Of a stretch of 64,000 nt of DNA, positions 34,810 through 42,565 are shown piece by piece. Position 1 is the first letter of the stretch. Every line of letters begins with the position of its first letter. The notes beneath the pieces are model-generated. The model made no database searches and had not been told where the DNA came from. It was given only the letters and a program-made list of their open reading frames with translations. Made by a program: the position numbers and the translations under genes. This DNA comes from SIG452 sp045541975 (GTDB taxonomy: Bacteria > Bacillota > Clostridia > UMGS1840). Location: positions 1-64,000 of the forward strand of contig JAZQKB010000026.1 of assembly GCA_045541975.1 (NCBI GenBank), written 5' to 3'.

Positions 34810-34850
34810 TATAGAAAACAATAGAAAAAACGGAGGAGGAAGAATACCCT

Positions 34851-36332
34851 GTGGAAAAAACATATCTTTGCATTGATTTAAAGTCTTTTTATGCCTCCGT
34901 GGAATGTATGGAACGAGGATTGGACCCGCTAAAAACCAATCTGGTGGTTGCCGATAGCTCCCGTACGGAAAAAACCATCTGCTTAGCGGTAACACCCAGT
35001 TTAAAACAGTACGGTCTTTCGGGCCGTTCCCGTTTGTTTGAAGTAGTAAAACGGGTTCGTGAGGTGAATGAGGAACGGCTCCGTCATGCACCAAATCGCA
35101 CCTTTTCGGGAGAATCCCATCAGGCGGATTGTTTGAAAACCGATCCGTCCTTAAAATTGTCTTACCTGATTGCACCACCTCGTATGGCACACTATATGGA
35201 ATACAGTACCAAAATTTATGATGTTTATTTAAAATATGTTTCTCACGAAGATATTTTAGTATATTCCATTGATGAAGTTTTTATTGATTTAACGGCATAT
35301 TTGCCGTTTTATAAAAAAACAGCACGGGAATTGGCATTGCTCATTATCCGTGATGTGCTTGCAACTACAGGGATAACTGCCACAGCGGGCATTGGCACCA
35401 ATTTGTATCTTGCCAAAATTGCGATGGACATCAAAGCCAAAAAAATGCCTGCCGATCGCGACGGTGTGCGAATTGCGTTTTTAGACGAAAAAAGCTATCG
35501 TCAGGAGCTATGGAACCATCAGCCGTTGACTGATTTTTGGAGAGTGGGGCAGGGTTCTGCCAAACGGTTGGAAAGCCGTCGGATGTATACCATGGGAGAT
35601 ATTGCCCGTGCATCCTTGTCGGCAGATGGCAGAAAGGTTTTAAAAAAATTGTTCGGCATCAATGCCAAACTTCTCATTGATCATGCCTGGGGGTATGAAC
35701 CTTGTGATATTGCAGAGGCTAAGGCCTATATTCCCGAAAATCGCAGTCTAAGCTCAGGACAGGTGTTATCTTCTCCCTATGATTATGAAAAAACACGAAT
35801 CATCGTTCGGGAGATGACGGAGCTGATGGCGTTGGATTTGGTGGAAAAACGGATTTTGACTGACCAGTTGACCTTAACGATTGGTTACGATACCGAAAAC
35901 GTGACCAAAAACTTCAAAGGAACCGTGGAAACTGACCGTTACGGCAGAAAAACTCCGAAATCTGCTCACGGCACCGTGAATCTTTCCCAAATGACTTCCT
36001 CCACCATGCTGATGATGGAGGGAATGATGGAACTGTTTGAACGAATTGTAGATTCCCGCCTGACTGTTCGCCGGATAACGATTTCGGCAAATCGGTTGGT
36101 ATTGGAAAAAAGCTATCAAAAAGAACCGGTGTACGAACAACTGGATTTATTTACCAGCCAAGATGAAAAACAGGCAAAAGAAAAACAGTTAGAAAAAGAA
36201 CGCAGTCTTCAGGAAACGACCGTCCGTCTTCGTAATAAATTTGGCAAAAATGCCGTATTAAAAGGCACCAACCTGCAGGAAGGTGCCACCACTATGGATA
36301 GAAACCGTCAGATTGGCGGTCATAAAGCGTAG
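34851..36332 (+). CDS. Y-family DNA polymerase (UmuC-like, UV-damage repair protein)
   Basis: 493 residues, GTG start after CGGAGGAGGA. The catalytic motifs are CIDLKSFYASVEC (7-19, first Asp) and VYSIDEVFIDLT (about 135-146, the acidic pair). The thumb/HhH and little-finger domains follow, and the tail is charged and helical (about 425-493). It carries out translesion synthesis. Together with the YolD-like gene ten bases downstream it forms the UmuC-YolD pair common in Firmicutes chromosomes and plasmids. It belongs to the YqjW/UvrX-type group rather than DinB, judged from length and the downstream partner. Confidence 0.9.
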   Translation: MEKTYLCIDLKSFYASVECMERGLDPLKTNLVVADSSRTEKTICLAVTPSLKQYGLSGRSRLFEVVKRVREVNEERLRHAPNRTFSGESHQADCLKTDPSLKLSYLIAPPRMAHYMEYSTKIYDVYLKYVSHEDILVYSIDEVFIDLTAYLPFYKKTARELALLIIRDVLATTGITATAGIGTNLYLAKIAMDIKAKKMPADRDGVRIAFLDEKSYRQELWNHQPLTDFWRVGQGSAKRLESRRMYTMGDIARASLSADGRKVLKKLFGINAKLLIDHAWGYEPCDIAEAKAYIPENRSLSSGQVLSSPYDYEKTRIIVREMTELMALDLVEKRILTDQLTLTIGYDTENVTKNFKGTVETDRYGRKTPKSAHGTVNLSQMTSSTMLMMEGMMELFERIVDSRLTVRRITISANRLVLEKSYQKEPVYEQLDLFTSQDEKQAKEKQLEKERSLQETTVRLRNKFGKNAVLKGTNLQEGATTMDRNRQIGGHKA

Positions 36333-36342
36333 GTGAATTTTT

Positions 36343-36762
36343 TTGGACAACTTAGAAAACTTTTATCGTGATATCATACATTATTCCTATCCCAATCCCG
36401 AAATTGAAAAAGACTTTCCCGATCCGGTATTGCGGGGCGCTCAGTTTGCACCTTTTGCAGCCTTAACAGGCCACGATGAAGCAATCGAGGAAACTGCCCG
36501 GTTAACTGACGGAAAAATTATTTTGTCCGAAACACGACAGGAAGAAATCAACCGCAGCCTGCAGTTTCTTTTAGAGCATATCGGGGAACACCCGATGGTT
36601 TTAGTTACCTATTTTGTAGCCGACCAAAAAAAGCAGGGTGGTGCTTATGATACGAAACAGGAAACTGTCTTAAAAATTCGCGCTGCTGAACAAATTTTAC
36701 TTCTTTCTGACAAAACCGAAATCTCATTTTCCGATATTTTAAATCTGGGAATTTTAGCATAG
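36343..36762 (+). CDS. YolD-like family protein
   Basis: 139 residues from a TTG after TAGGTGAA. The RGAQFAPFAALTGHDEAIEE segment and DGKIILSETRQEEINRSL are typical of YolD-like proteins, which are encoded with Y-family polymerases and proposed to act as UmuD-like partners. It is cotranscribed with the polymerase gene and closes the core region before the island. Confidence 0.82.
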   Translation: MDNLENFYRDIIHYSYPNPEIEKDFPDPVLRGAQFAPFAALTGHDEAIEETARLTDGKIILSETRQEEINRSLQFLLEHIGEHPMVLVTYFVADQKKQGGAYDTKQETVLKIRAAEQILLLSDKTEISFSDILNLGILA

Positions 36763-36836
36763 CATTTTCCAACAACTATAAGAGAGTTATCGCAAAGCCA
36801 ATAGGAGCAAATTTCCAAACTATCTTCGTTTCGCAC

Positions 36837-36872
36837 AAAAAAAATCTGTAACCCTTGCGGTTACAGACTTTT
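36837..36872 (+). terminator. Intrinsic terminator
   Basis: TCTGTAACC/TGGTTACAGA-type 9-bp stem (36845-36867), A run before and U-rich CTTTT after; it ends the polymerase-YolD unit. Confidence 0.8.
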
Positions 36873-36875
36873 GGG

Positions 36876-36899
36876 TGGCAGGGGCAGTAGGATTTGAAC
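36876..36899 (-). repeat. tRNA-Trp-like 3' fragment, probable attachment site of an integrated element
   Basis: On the minus strand this reads GTTCAAATCCTAC then TGCCCCTGCCA: a T-loop, the 3' side of the T stem, the 7-base acceptor strand TGCCCCT, discriminator G and CCA. It closely matches the 3' end of Firmicute tRNA-Trp. The 5' remainder of a tRNA is absent. A near copy, CAGGGGCACATAGGATTT, follows at 36899-36916. This is the usual footprint of integration into a tRNA gene. Confidence 0.6.
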
Positions 36900-37126
36900 A
36901 GGGGCACATAGGATTTAAGTTGGTGCAAGACGAATTAAATTGTGTTATCCTACACCTCGAAAAGCATTGGGGTTACAGGCTTTTTCAAATGTAGTGGCGG
37001 AAAACCCGCAAAATTCAAATAATTACGAAATTTTAAAATTTTGACCAAAAAGTTGGTGCAAAGTTGGTGCAAGCACTAGTCTGCATATACGCAAAAAAAT
37101 ATTTAGATTTATTATTTTAATTTAAT
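36900..37126. other. Gene-free junction with AAGTTGGTGCAA repeats
   Basis: No gene was found between the tRNA-like fragment and the next terminator. AGTTGGTGCAA occurs three times (about 36918, 37051 and 37062, the last two in tandem). The stretch may be what remains of an integrase gene end and attachment region, but no recombinase motif can be read. Confidence 0.5.
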
Positions 37127-37161
37127 AAAAAAATGGAACAGACTTACTGTTCCATTTTTTT
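37127..37161. terminator. Bidirectional intrinsic terminator
   Basis: AAAAAAATGGAACAG/CTGTTCCATTTTTTT, a perfect 15-bp inverted repeat with a 5-base loop. It ends the leftward toxin-antitoxin candidate unit. Confidence 0.9.
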
Positions 37162-37214
37162 ATGCTTAGTAAGTGTACAAAGTTTAGACTATAATGTATA
37201 CGTGAGTTTATTAT

Positions 37215-37637
37215 TTAACCTTGATTTTGCCTATAAATTTCTTTTAAATTTTCAATAGCAAGTACGGGATCCATTGTGTGAAACACCATATAATTTCGTT
37301 TCATTGTATCAACAGGAGCCTGCTTATATATTTTGGAACTATCTTCACCGGTGTAAAAATGCCAGTAGCGATAAAGATATCCAATCCAATAGATTACATC
37401 AACAGAAAAGACTTCTCCCTCTGAAGATGAGATACCTGTATTTTGGGATATCAATTCTTCAAGCAGGTATTCTTCTCCAGCCCACTGCATACGGTTATAT
37501 TTTGAATCTAAATCTTTAGCAATTTTAGAAGTCATAAACGCTTTGATAAAGGGTGCACTGCTATAACCTTTTTGAGTAGCTAATTCAAAAAGTCTGCCTT
37601 GAATATCACACAGTTTTAATTGTAATTCATCAATCAT
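37215..37637 (-). CDS. Partner protein of the HTH/ART gene, putative antitoxin
   Basis: 140 residues, soluble and acidic/helical, with an aromatic-rich centre (YWIGYLYRYWHFYTG, about 85-99). I recall small proteins of this type beside HTH-DUF3990 genes, but no function is established. It starts two bases after the preceding stop, with GGAG in the end of the upstream gene, so the pair is cotranscribed and translationally linked. Antitoxin identity is inferred only from that pairing. It ends before a strong terminator. Confidence 0.6.
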   Translation of the reverse strand: MIDELQLKLCDIQGRLFELATQKGYSSAPFIKAFMTSKIAKDLDSKYNRMQWAGEEYLLEELISQNTGISSSEGEVFSVDVIYWIGYLYRYWHFYTGEDSSKIYKQAPVDTMKRNYMVFHTMDPVLAIENLKEIYRQNQG

Positions 37638-37639
37638 GA

Positions 37640-38509
37640 TTATTCTCCTTTCGCTTCGTCAAGGATTTCATCAAAAAACTTGCCATCACGGCGATGACTT
37701 TTGCAGATATCGTTTGCCAGAGATACACCTTTCGCCCTGTTTTCTTCTGCAATATTTTTCATAACAAGTCTTTCAAGATAAGAAAGAGGTATTTCGGCTT
37801 CTATACGAACAGCGTTACAGCCTTTTTGGGAAATGGTTACATATTGTTTACCTAACTGCAATGCGGAAAGACTGTTGACGAGAGCAATATCCGTAATATT
37901 TCCAACGAAAAAGTTATCGATGACATAAAACATTCTATCATTTGCAATACTGCCGATGATTAAATCCTTGTCAGCCATCATATTGCAATATTGATTGTAA
38001 AGGGGAGTATCTTTTATGGTTTCCATCTTGCCCCGGTTATATGCCACGAGCATAGCCCAGTCAATATCCGGATTCACTTCTAAACATTTTAACTTATCAG
38101 TACAAATTGATACAATATAAAATTTCGACTCCTCATAATCGCAGACAAGGGTAAGAGGTTGATTTGGATCGGTTCCCATATAAAAGCCTTCGCCAAAGTC
38201 ACATTGTTTACGGCTTTTTGGTGCAATATCCCCAATGATACCAGATTTAGAACCGTGATAAAGCAGAATTCTGTTTTTTTCCAGTTTGATATCTTGGGAA
38301 GCTTGTTGGATTTTTTCCAGAATCATATCGTAAACAGGTATGCTTTTGTCCTTGCATATATCGTACAGTTTTGTTTGAGCAAGTTTATTTGGGATAGCAT
38401 GCCCGTTTTCCCAACGGTTGACTGTTGCAAAAGATACGCCGAGCCAAGCTGCAAATTCATTTTGACTCATATTTATAATGTTTCTGATTCTTTTTATTAT
38501 AGTATTCAT
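37640..38509 (-). CDS. XRE-type HTH fused to a DUF3990-like (ADP-ribosyltransferase-fold) domain, putative toxin
   Basis: 289 residues. Residues 1-60 are a Cro/C1-type helix-turn-helix (MSQNEFAAWLGVSFATVNRWENG). From about residue 80 there is a domain like DUF3990: ILLYHGSKSG (His85), DFGEGFYMGTD (Tyr110) and a later YEESKFY strand. H and Y in these contexts resemble the H-Y-[EDQ] triad of diphtheria-toxin-like ADP-ribosyltransferases. The fusion puts a DNA-binding autoregulator and an enzyme in one chain. A consensus promoter with a palindrome lies directly upstream. With the downstream partner it looks like a toxin-antitoxin module; activity is not demonstrated. Confidence 0.7.
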   Translation of the reverse strand: MNTIIKRIRNIINMSQNEFAAWLGVSFATVNRWENGHAIPNKLAQTKLYDICKDKSIPVYDMILEKIQQASQDIKLEKNRILLYHGSKSGIIGDIAPKSRKQCDFGEGFYMGTDPNQPLTLVCDYEESKFYIVSICTDKLKCLEVNPDIDWAMLVAYNRGKMETIKDTPLYNQYCNMMADKDLIIGSIANDRMFYVIDNFFVGNITDIALVNSLSALQLGKQYVTISQKGCNAVRIEAEIPLSYLERLVMKNIAEENRAKGVSLANDICKSHRRDGKFFDEILDEAKGE

Positions 38510-38521
38510 ATTCCCACCTCA

Positions 38522-38573
38522 ATATAACATTGTTTACATTGATTATTATATCAAATGTTATATACTATGTCAA
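38522..38573 (-). promoter_or_regulatory. Consensus promoter flanked by inverted repeats, probable HTH operator
   Basis: On the minus strand TTGACA (38573-38568), 17-base spacer, TATAAT (38550-38545). Perfect 10-bp arms ATATAACATT (38522-38531) and AATGTTATAT (38554-38563) bracket the -10 box, and an inner near-palindrome TTGAT...ATCAA lies between. This suits autorepression by the encoded HTH protein. Confidence 0.75.
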
Positions 38574-38575
38574 TA

Positions 38576-38617
38576 ATTTCTTACAAATATTAAATAAAAT
38601 TCTTGAAAAATAAAGAA
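38576..38617. repeat. 42-bp direct repeat, copy 1
   Basis: ATTTCTTACAAATATTAAAT and the following 22 bases recur at 39581-39622 with one mismatch, marking a duplication with a unit of about 1.0 kb. The rest of 38574-38824 is AT-rich and holds no gene. Confidence 0.85.
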
Positions 38618-38824
38618 CGGAAAGAACTTGTAAAACACAAAACGTAAAAATATATTATTATTGAAAAGTGTATAAAATGTTCTATGAAATATATTGAAAA
38701 GTGTGAAATAGAGTTTTTTCTTTATGTTGATTAGAAAGATTTAAGCATAAATTGAGGATTATTTTACTTTTCGACAAAATAATAATAAAAAACCTGAAAA
38801 ATAATAACCAGGAAAGGAGGAAAC

Positions 38825-39196
38825 ATGGGTGAATTGCTTATGAAATATGACCGGGTAAAATTACCCCGGAACAGTCTGTCTGAAGGCAAGGGGATTATGC
38901 GCTTCTGGGTGAGAATTGCAGTTTGTGCAGCCTTTCGCACAGGTCCGTGGAAATACTGTGAACATGTCAATAGATTAGTCTATTGGTACAGTAAAAAAAT
39001 TACACAGAAATCCTATGCAAATGAGTCCGAAAATCGCGTTGCACTTTTTGACGCTATAATACGCGCGTATATTTCTCCTTGTAATTATTGTGAGTATTGT
39101 AAGCATTGTAAATATGACTGCAGGAGTATTGATTATAGTTACAGTAGAACAATAGAGTCAGATAATATTAGGGGACCTTGTTTCCCGTCGGACTGA
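38825..39196 (+). CDS. Internally deleted copy of the downstream winged-helix-type mobile-element gene
   Basis: 123 residues, start after GGAAAGGAGGAAAC. The first 47 residues (MKYDRVKLPRNSLSEGKGI..., CAAFRTG) match the N-terminus of the 345-residue protein encoded at 39637, and the rest (NRLVYWYSKKIT..., RVALFD, YISPC) matches its C-terminus. About 219 central residues are missing, with the join at a shared H-[IV]-N. The reading frame is kept. The lost part contains the probable DNA-binding core, so this is most likely a non-functional remnant. Confidence 0.65.
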   Translation: MGELLMKYDRVKLPRNSLSEGKGIMRFWVRIAVCAAFRTGPWKYCEHVNRLVYWYSKKITQKSYANESENRVALFDAIIRAYISPCNYCEYCKHCKYDCRSIDYSYSRTIESDNIRGPCFPSD

Positions 39197-39580
39197 ATGA
39201 ACTGTTGAACTACATAACAGTACTGAATAACCAATCATTTCTGATGGCAATAAATTGGCACAAAAATGGCACAGTTTTGCCGATGACAAACAAATACAAA
39301 TGTGTTATATTGGTAGTGTCAAAAGGTGGGGGTGGACAATAAAACACTGTTTTGGCAGTTGTCTTACATTCAAAAAAGAGACAATGATTCTGATTAAAAA
39401 GTTGATGGCATCAGATAGTACGGAGGTATTGCAAATTGTTTGATTTGATGAAGAACTTTTACTGTTATCCGCAATTCTTTTCACGAAAAAATGAATAAAA
39501 TGATAGAAATCTCCAAAATGCAGCGGTTTTTGCGAGATTTGCAATCTGAAACTAAGACATCTGTTATATATGTGTCAAAA
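39197..39580. other. Gene-free spacer inside the duplication
   Basis: About 385 bases without a credible gene. The first part (GAATGAACTGTTGAA) resembles the sequence after the second copy's end near 40665. One 62-codon open frame (39255-39443) has no ribosome site or recognisable motif. Confidence 0.5.
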
Positions 39581-39622
39581 ATTTCTTACAAATATTAAAT
39601 AAAATTATTGAAAAATAAAGAA
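39581..39622. repeat. 42-bp direct repeat, copy 2
   Basis: 41 of 42 bases match 38576-38617. This copy sits immediately before the ribosome site of the full-length gene. Confidence 0.85.
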
Positions 39623-39636
39623 AGGAGGGAACCTGT

Positions 39637-40674
39637 ATGAAATGTTTGATGAAGTATGAATGGGTTAAATTACCCCGTACTCATCTACCTGATGGGAAAG
39701 GACTGATGCGTTCCTGGACAAGACTTGCATCTCGTGCAGCATTTCGAAAAGGCCAAGCAGAATATTGCGGTCATATCAATCCTGTGAACGCAGGAGAGTG
39801 GTCTGGCGGTATTGTTGGGGTACAGAGTATTCTTGAAATAAAAAAGCGTTCTGCAGCGCTGACAACACTGGATAAATTATCGGAACTTGGATACTTGGGT
39901 TATACCCTTGATGCAAAGACAAAACGGCTTACCTATCGAATTAGCGACTGGGTGGTAAACTGTTCCAGTGAAGAGTGTATGGATGGGAACGTATATACTT
40001 CTCAGGGATACGGGTTCCTGTGCCTTCCACGGAATATAACAGAACGACTTGTAGAACAAAATTACATATTTGAAGAATCAGACGCATGGTTGGATTTATG
40101 GTGTCACACAGTATCCGAAGATCCAAACAATGCGTTTTCTTTTTTAGCACCGATAGTTCAGTATGGAAAATTTGGAGTTGTTTTAACTTTGGAAACCTTG
40201 GGAAATCGCTGGGGTTGGGAAAAAACAAAGGTATGGAGATTTTTGAAAAAGCACGGGGATATCTTTGCTAAGTATCGTTTACCCGGCTCTTACGGTTGTC
40301 TTATTTATAATAAACTTTATCCTATCAATAAAGAGGTTTCACTACCTACAGATGAAAAAATTGTGGGTATATTGGATGAAGTGCGAACCCTTGGAACTCA
40401 TACACATAAACATGTCAGCGATCACGAGCATATCAATCGGTTAGTCTATTGGTACAGCAAAAAAATCACTGAAAAAAATTGTGAAAATGTATCCGAAAAT
40501 CGCGTTGCACTTTTTGACCCTATAATATGCGCGTATATTTCTCCTTGTAATCATTGTGAGTATTGTAATCATTGTGAATATGACTGCGGGAATATTGATT
40601 ATAGTGATAGGAGAACTATAGAGTCATATAATATGCAAAAATCTTGTTTCCTGTCAGACAGAATGAACTGTTGA
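39637..40674 (+). CDS. Mobile-element winged-helix-type protein, possible replication initiator
   Basis: 345 residues, start after AAAGGAGGGAACCTGT. The N-terminus is MKYEWVKLPRTHLPDGKGLM. Residues about 55-110 (SILEIKKRSAALTTLDKLSELGYLGYTLD) and about 185-225 (FGVVLTLETLGNRWGWEKTKVWRFLKK) look like two winged-helix segments. The C-terminus has a Cys cluster, CNHCEYCNHCEYDC. Similar proteins, as I recall, are common hypothetical genes in integrative elements of gut Clostridia. DNA binding is likely; a role as replication initiator or regulator is conjecture. Confidence 0.6.
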   Translation: MKCLMKYEWVKLPRTHLPDGKGLMRSWTRLASRAAFRKGQAEYCGHINPVNAGEWSGGIVGVQSILEIKKRSAALTTLDKLSELGYLGYTLDAKTKRLTYRISDWVVNCSSEECMDGNVYTSQGYGFLCLPRNITERLVEQNYIFEESDAWLDLWCHTVSEDPNNAFSFLAPIVQYGKFGVVLTLETLGNRWGWEKTKVWRFLKKHGDIFAKYRLPGSYGCLIYNKLYPINKEVSLPTDEKIVGILDEVRTLGTHTHKHVSDHEHINRLVYWYSKKITEKNCENVSENRVALFDPIICAYISPCNHCEYCNHCEYDCGNIDYSDRRTIESYNMQKSCFLSDRMNC

Positions 40675-40972
40675 ATCACAAGTAATTTCAAACAAATTGT
40701 TGTTGGTGTCGATCACAGCATTGGTGGTGTCAAATAATAGGACGGCGGTAAAAGATATGTGGGTCAATTAAGAATTTATGTTCTGATATTCTACTTTCAC
40801 AAGGAAAAAATGGTGTAAAATCTGCCGAAATTCTTCAAAAAATTGATACAGTACTTTATAAAAAGACAAAACCCTGGGATTTCAGATGATTTGAGCAGCA
40901 GAGGTATCTGAAATTCGCCAGAGAGAGCAAATAATATGGCGAAAAAAACTTGCAAAAGGAGCGTGATTATGT
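40675..40972. other. Gene-free spacer
   Basis: Nearly 300 bases without a gene. GTTGGTGTCGATCACAGC and GGTGGTGTCAAATAATAGG are partly repetitive. No promoter or hairpin stands out. Confidence 0.4.
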
Positions 40973-42106
40973 ATGAAACACATTTGCCCGGGCAGTCCGG
41001 CAGGCAGTCTTTGCACCATTCTTTCAACGGTTGGTGAGTATCCCTATTCTTCACTTCATCTACTCGGTAATGAGCGATATTTCCGCAATACAGTCCATCA
41101 GCTTCTGGAGAAAAATACCTTGCATCATACTCAGTCTGGTGAGAAGCATATTTGTAAACTTTTTATGTTATCCGGAAAGAGTTCTCTAAAAACGATTCGT
41201 CTGTGCAAGGGTGCTCTCCCCATACTGAATTGGATTTCACCGGATGCTTTGGATTATTATTTGAATGCATTTCGAAATTGCCACTTTCACGGTGATCGAA
41301 ATCACATTGAACGGAATCATAGAATTGCTGAGGCAGTGGCAATGTGTATGCGGGCGGAGATAGAGTACCGACCGTATCATTTACCCGAACTGCAGAATCA
41401 AGCGCGTCTTTCCATCATACCGAATCAGACGGTATTCTATCAGTCGAGGTCATTGAAATCTATTGGTTCCAGCGAGATGAACAAAACGATGTTCACCAGA
41501 CTGGTCGGAGCAATTTACTCCCACCGGAAATGTTTTGCTGTATATAACACCCGTGATTCCCTGATGAAGTGGAACGACAGAGGAGAATTTAAAGCTCTCC
41601 AGAATTTAATCAATATCACCAGACTCAATTCCAATATTCCCAATGTGGATTCTGCAATTTTGTTTGGCCGATCTGATAAAGTCATATTGGATACTCTTCA
41701 ATTTCAAGAAAAGAATCACCGATTAGAATTTCGATTTGACGGAATTTACCGATATATTCATTTTGTGCCGTTGTCCGAAGCAGGCATCAGATTATTAAAA
41801 ATTTTATGTTTACCTGAAATACAGCAAAGGCTACTTGATTTGTTGTTTGAACCTCACAGCCTTACAAACGGACTTGGGTTATTTGAGTATGATGCATATG
41901 TGAATCAAAAATATATTTTTTCCCATTTAGACGGTGATATCGCTCGACTCATTCGATTCAAAGAAGGGTTACTGTTCAATTATTACAAAGGTGAAGTGAT
42001 TTGTTTTGACTTCCAGGTGTATTATGTTAAAAAATATTTGGAAGATCTTGTAACTGTCAAGGTGATTGATATGAATTTGATAGAAAAAGGACTTGGATTG
42101 AGATAA
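40973..42106 (+). CDS. Replic_Relax-like mobile-element protein
   Basis: 377 residues, start after AAAAGGAGCGTGATT. The N-terminal region looks like a winged helix (ILSTVGEYPYSSLHLLGNER, then YFRNTVHQLLEKN) followed by TLHHTQSGEKHICKLFMLSG, and a later HRIAEAVAMCMRAEIEYRP helix. This order resembles the replication-relaxation (Replic_Relax) family of conjugative elements and plasmids. The match is by pattern only and the C-terminal half is unrecognised. Context, between a winged-helix gene and a DUF3268-like gene, supports a mobile-element origin. Confidence 0.5.
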   Translation: MKHICPGSPAGSLCTILSTVGEYPYSSLHLLGNERYFRNTVHQLLEKNTLHHTQSGEKHICKLFMLSGKSSLKTIRLCKGALPILNWISPDALDYYLNAFRNCHFHGDRNHIERNHRIAEAVAMCMRAEIEYRPYHLPELQNQARLSIIPNQTVFYQSRSLKSIGSSEMNKTMFTRLVGAIYSHRKCFAVYNTRDSLMKWNDRGEFKALQNLINITRLNSNIPNVDSAILFGRSDKVILDTLQFQEKNHRLEFRFDGIYRYIHFVPLSEAGIRLLKILCLPEIQQRLLDLLFEPHSLTNGLGLFEYDAYVNQKYIFSHLDGDIARLIRFKEGLLFNYYKGEVICFDFQVYYVKKYLEDLVTVKVIDMNLIEKGLGLR

Positions 42107-42260
42107 GGAGTGTTGCTGTTTAAAAAAAGATGAATTGTGCAAAATGACGGGGAAGAGGGCGATTATTAACCAAAATTTTCTGTCATACTGACTTGGGACC
42201 GAAAAACGCTTGGCAGTAAGAAAATCTTTGTTGAAACCTCACAAACTTAACATATCCGGC

Positions 42261-42289
42261 TTGACTTATGGCTTGATTTTTGGTATACT
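42261..42289 (+). promoter_or_regulatory. Strong sigma-A promoter of the structured RNA
   Basis: TTGACT, 17-base spacer, TATACT. The predicted start of transcription is near 42296, just before the folded region. Confidence 0.85.
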
Positions 42290-42295
42290 ATAACC

Positions 42296-42543
42296 GTGAC
42301 AGGGGCTTGCATCCAGGCTTTCGGTACATCGGAAGAATTCCCGGTGTTAGACTTGCTCGAGGATGTAGTAGGGAACCGTTACGGATTTAGCGCACTGAGC
42401 GATCCATAATGATGCAAGCAAAACTGAATATGAAGCCGGAGGGCTGCTAATACTTTACAGAGTCAATCGTGGGGATGAGACACCCAAATTTCCCGACACT
42501 TGGCTCTGTATTGTCATTTTTGCAGACCTTCCGGCTTTTTTTT
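42296..42543 (+). ncRNA. Highly structured RNA upstream of a DUF3268-like gene
   Basis: About 248 bases, non-coding. Domain 1 is closed by the perfect stem GCTTGCATC (42305-42313)/GATGCAAGC (42411-42419) and holds TTCCC/GGGAA (42338-42342 with 42371-42375) and a GGAT...ATCC hairpin containing CGC/GCG (42383-42405). Domain 2 is a long hairpin: AAGCCGGAGGG (42433-42443) with CCTTCCGGCTT (42527-42537), then TGC/GCA, then TACAGAGTCAA (42456-42466) with TTGGCTCTGTA (42500-42510), ending in eight U residues as an intrinsic terminator. A named DUF3268 RNA motif upstream of such genes has, as I recall, been reported; whether this is it needs an Rfam search. It could be a free RNA or a terminator-based leader. 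Confidence 0.75.
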
Positions 42544-42565
42544 ATTGCAATTGGAGGTAATTTAC

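Noticed and set aside
36876..36899. Functional tRNA-Trp gene on the minus strand
   Set aside because: Only the T-loop, 3' T-stem strand and acceptor 3' strand are present. The sequence before them does not pair as a T stem and no anticodon or D arm was found.
39255..39443. 62-codon open frame between the two duplicated genes
   Set aside because: No ribosome site, no known motif, and it lies in a degenerate spacer.
40968..41036. Short frame starting ATGTATGAAACAC just before the Replic_Relax-like gene
   Set aside because: It gives only about 22 codons in another frame with no recognisable content; the 40973 start in the long frame is preferred.
42296..42543. Group II intron, tmRNA, RNase P or 6S RNA as identity of the structured RNA
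   Set aside because: No tmRNA ends or tag frame, no RNase P core boxes, no intron-encoded protein or domain V-like hairpin, and no single long 6S-type rod with a central bubble could be recognised.
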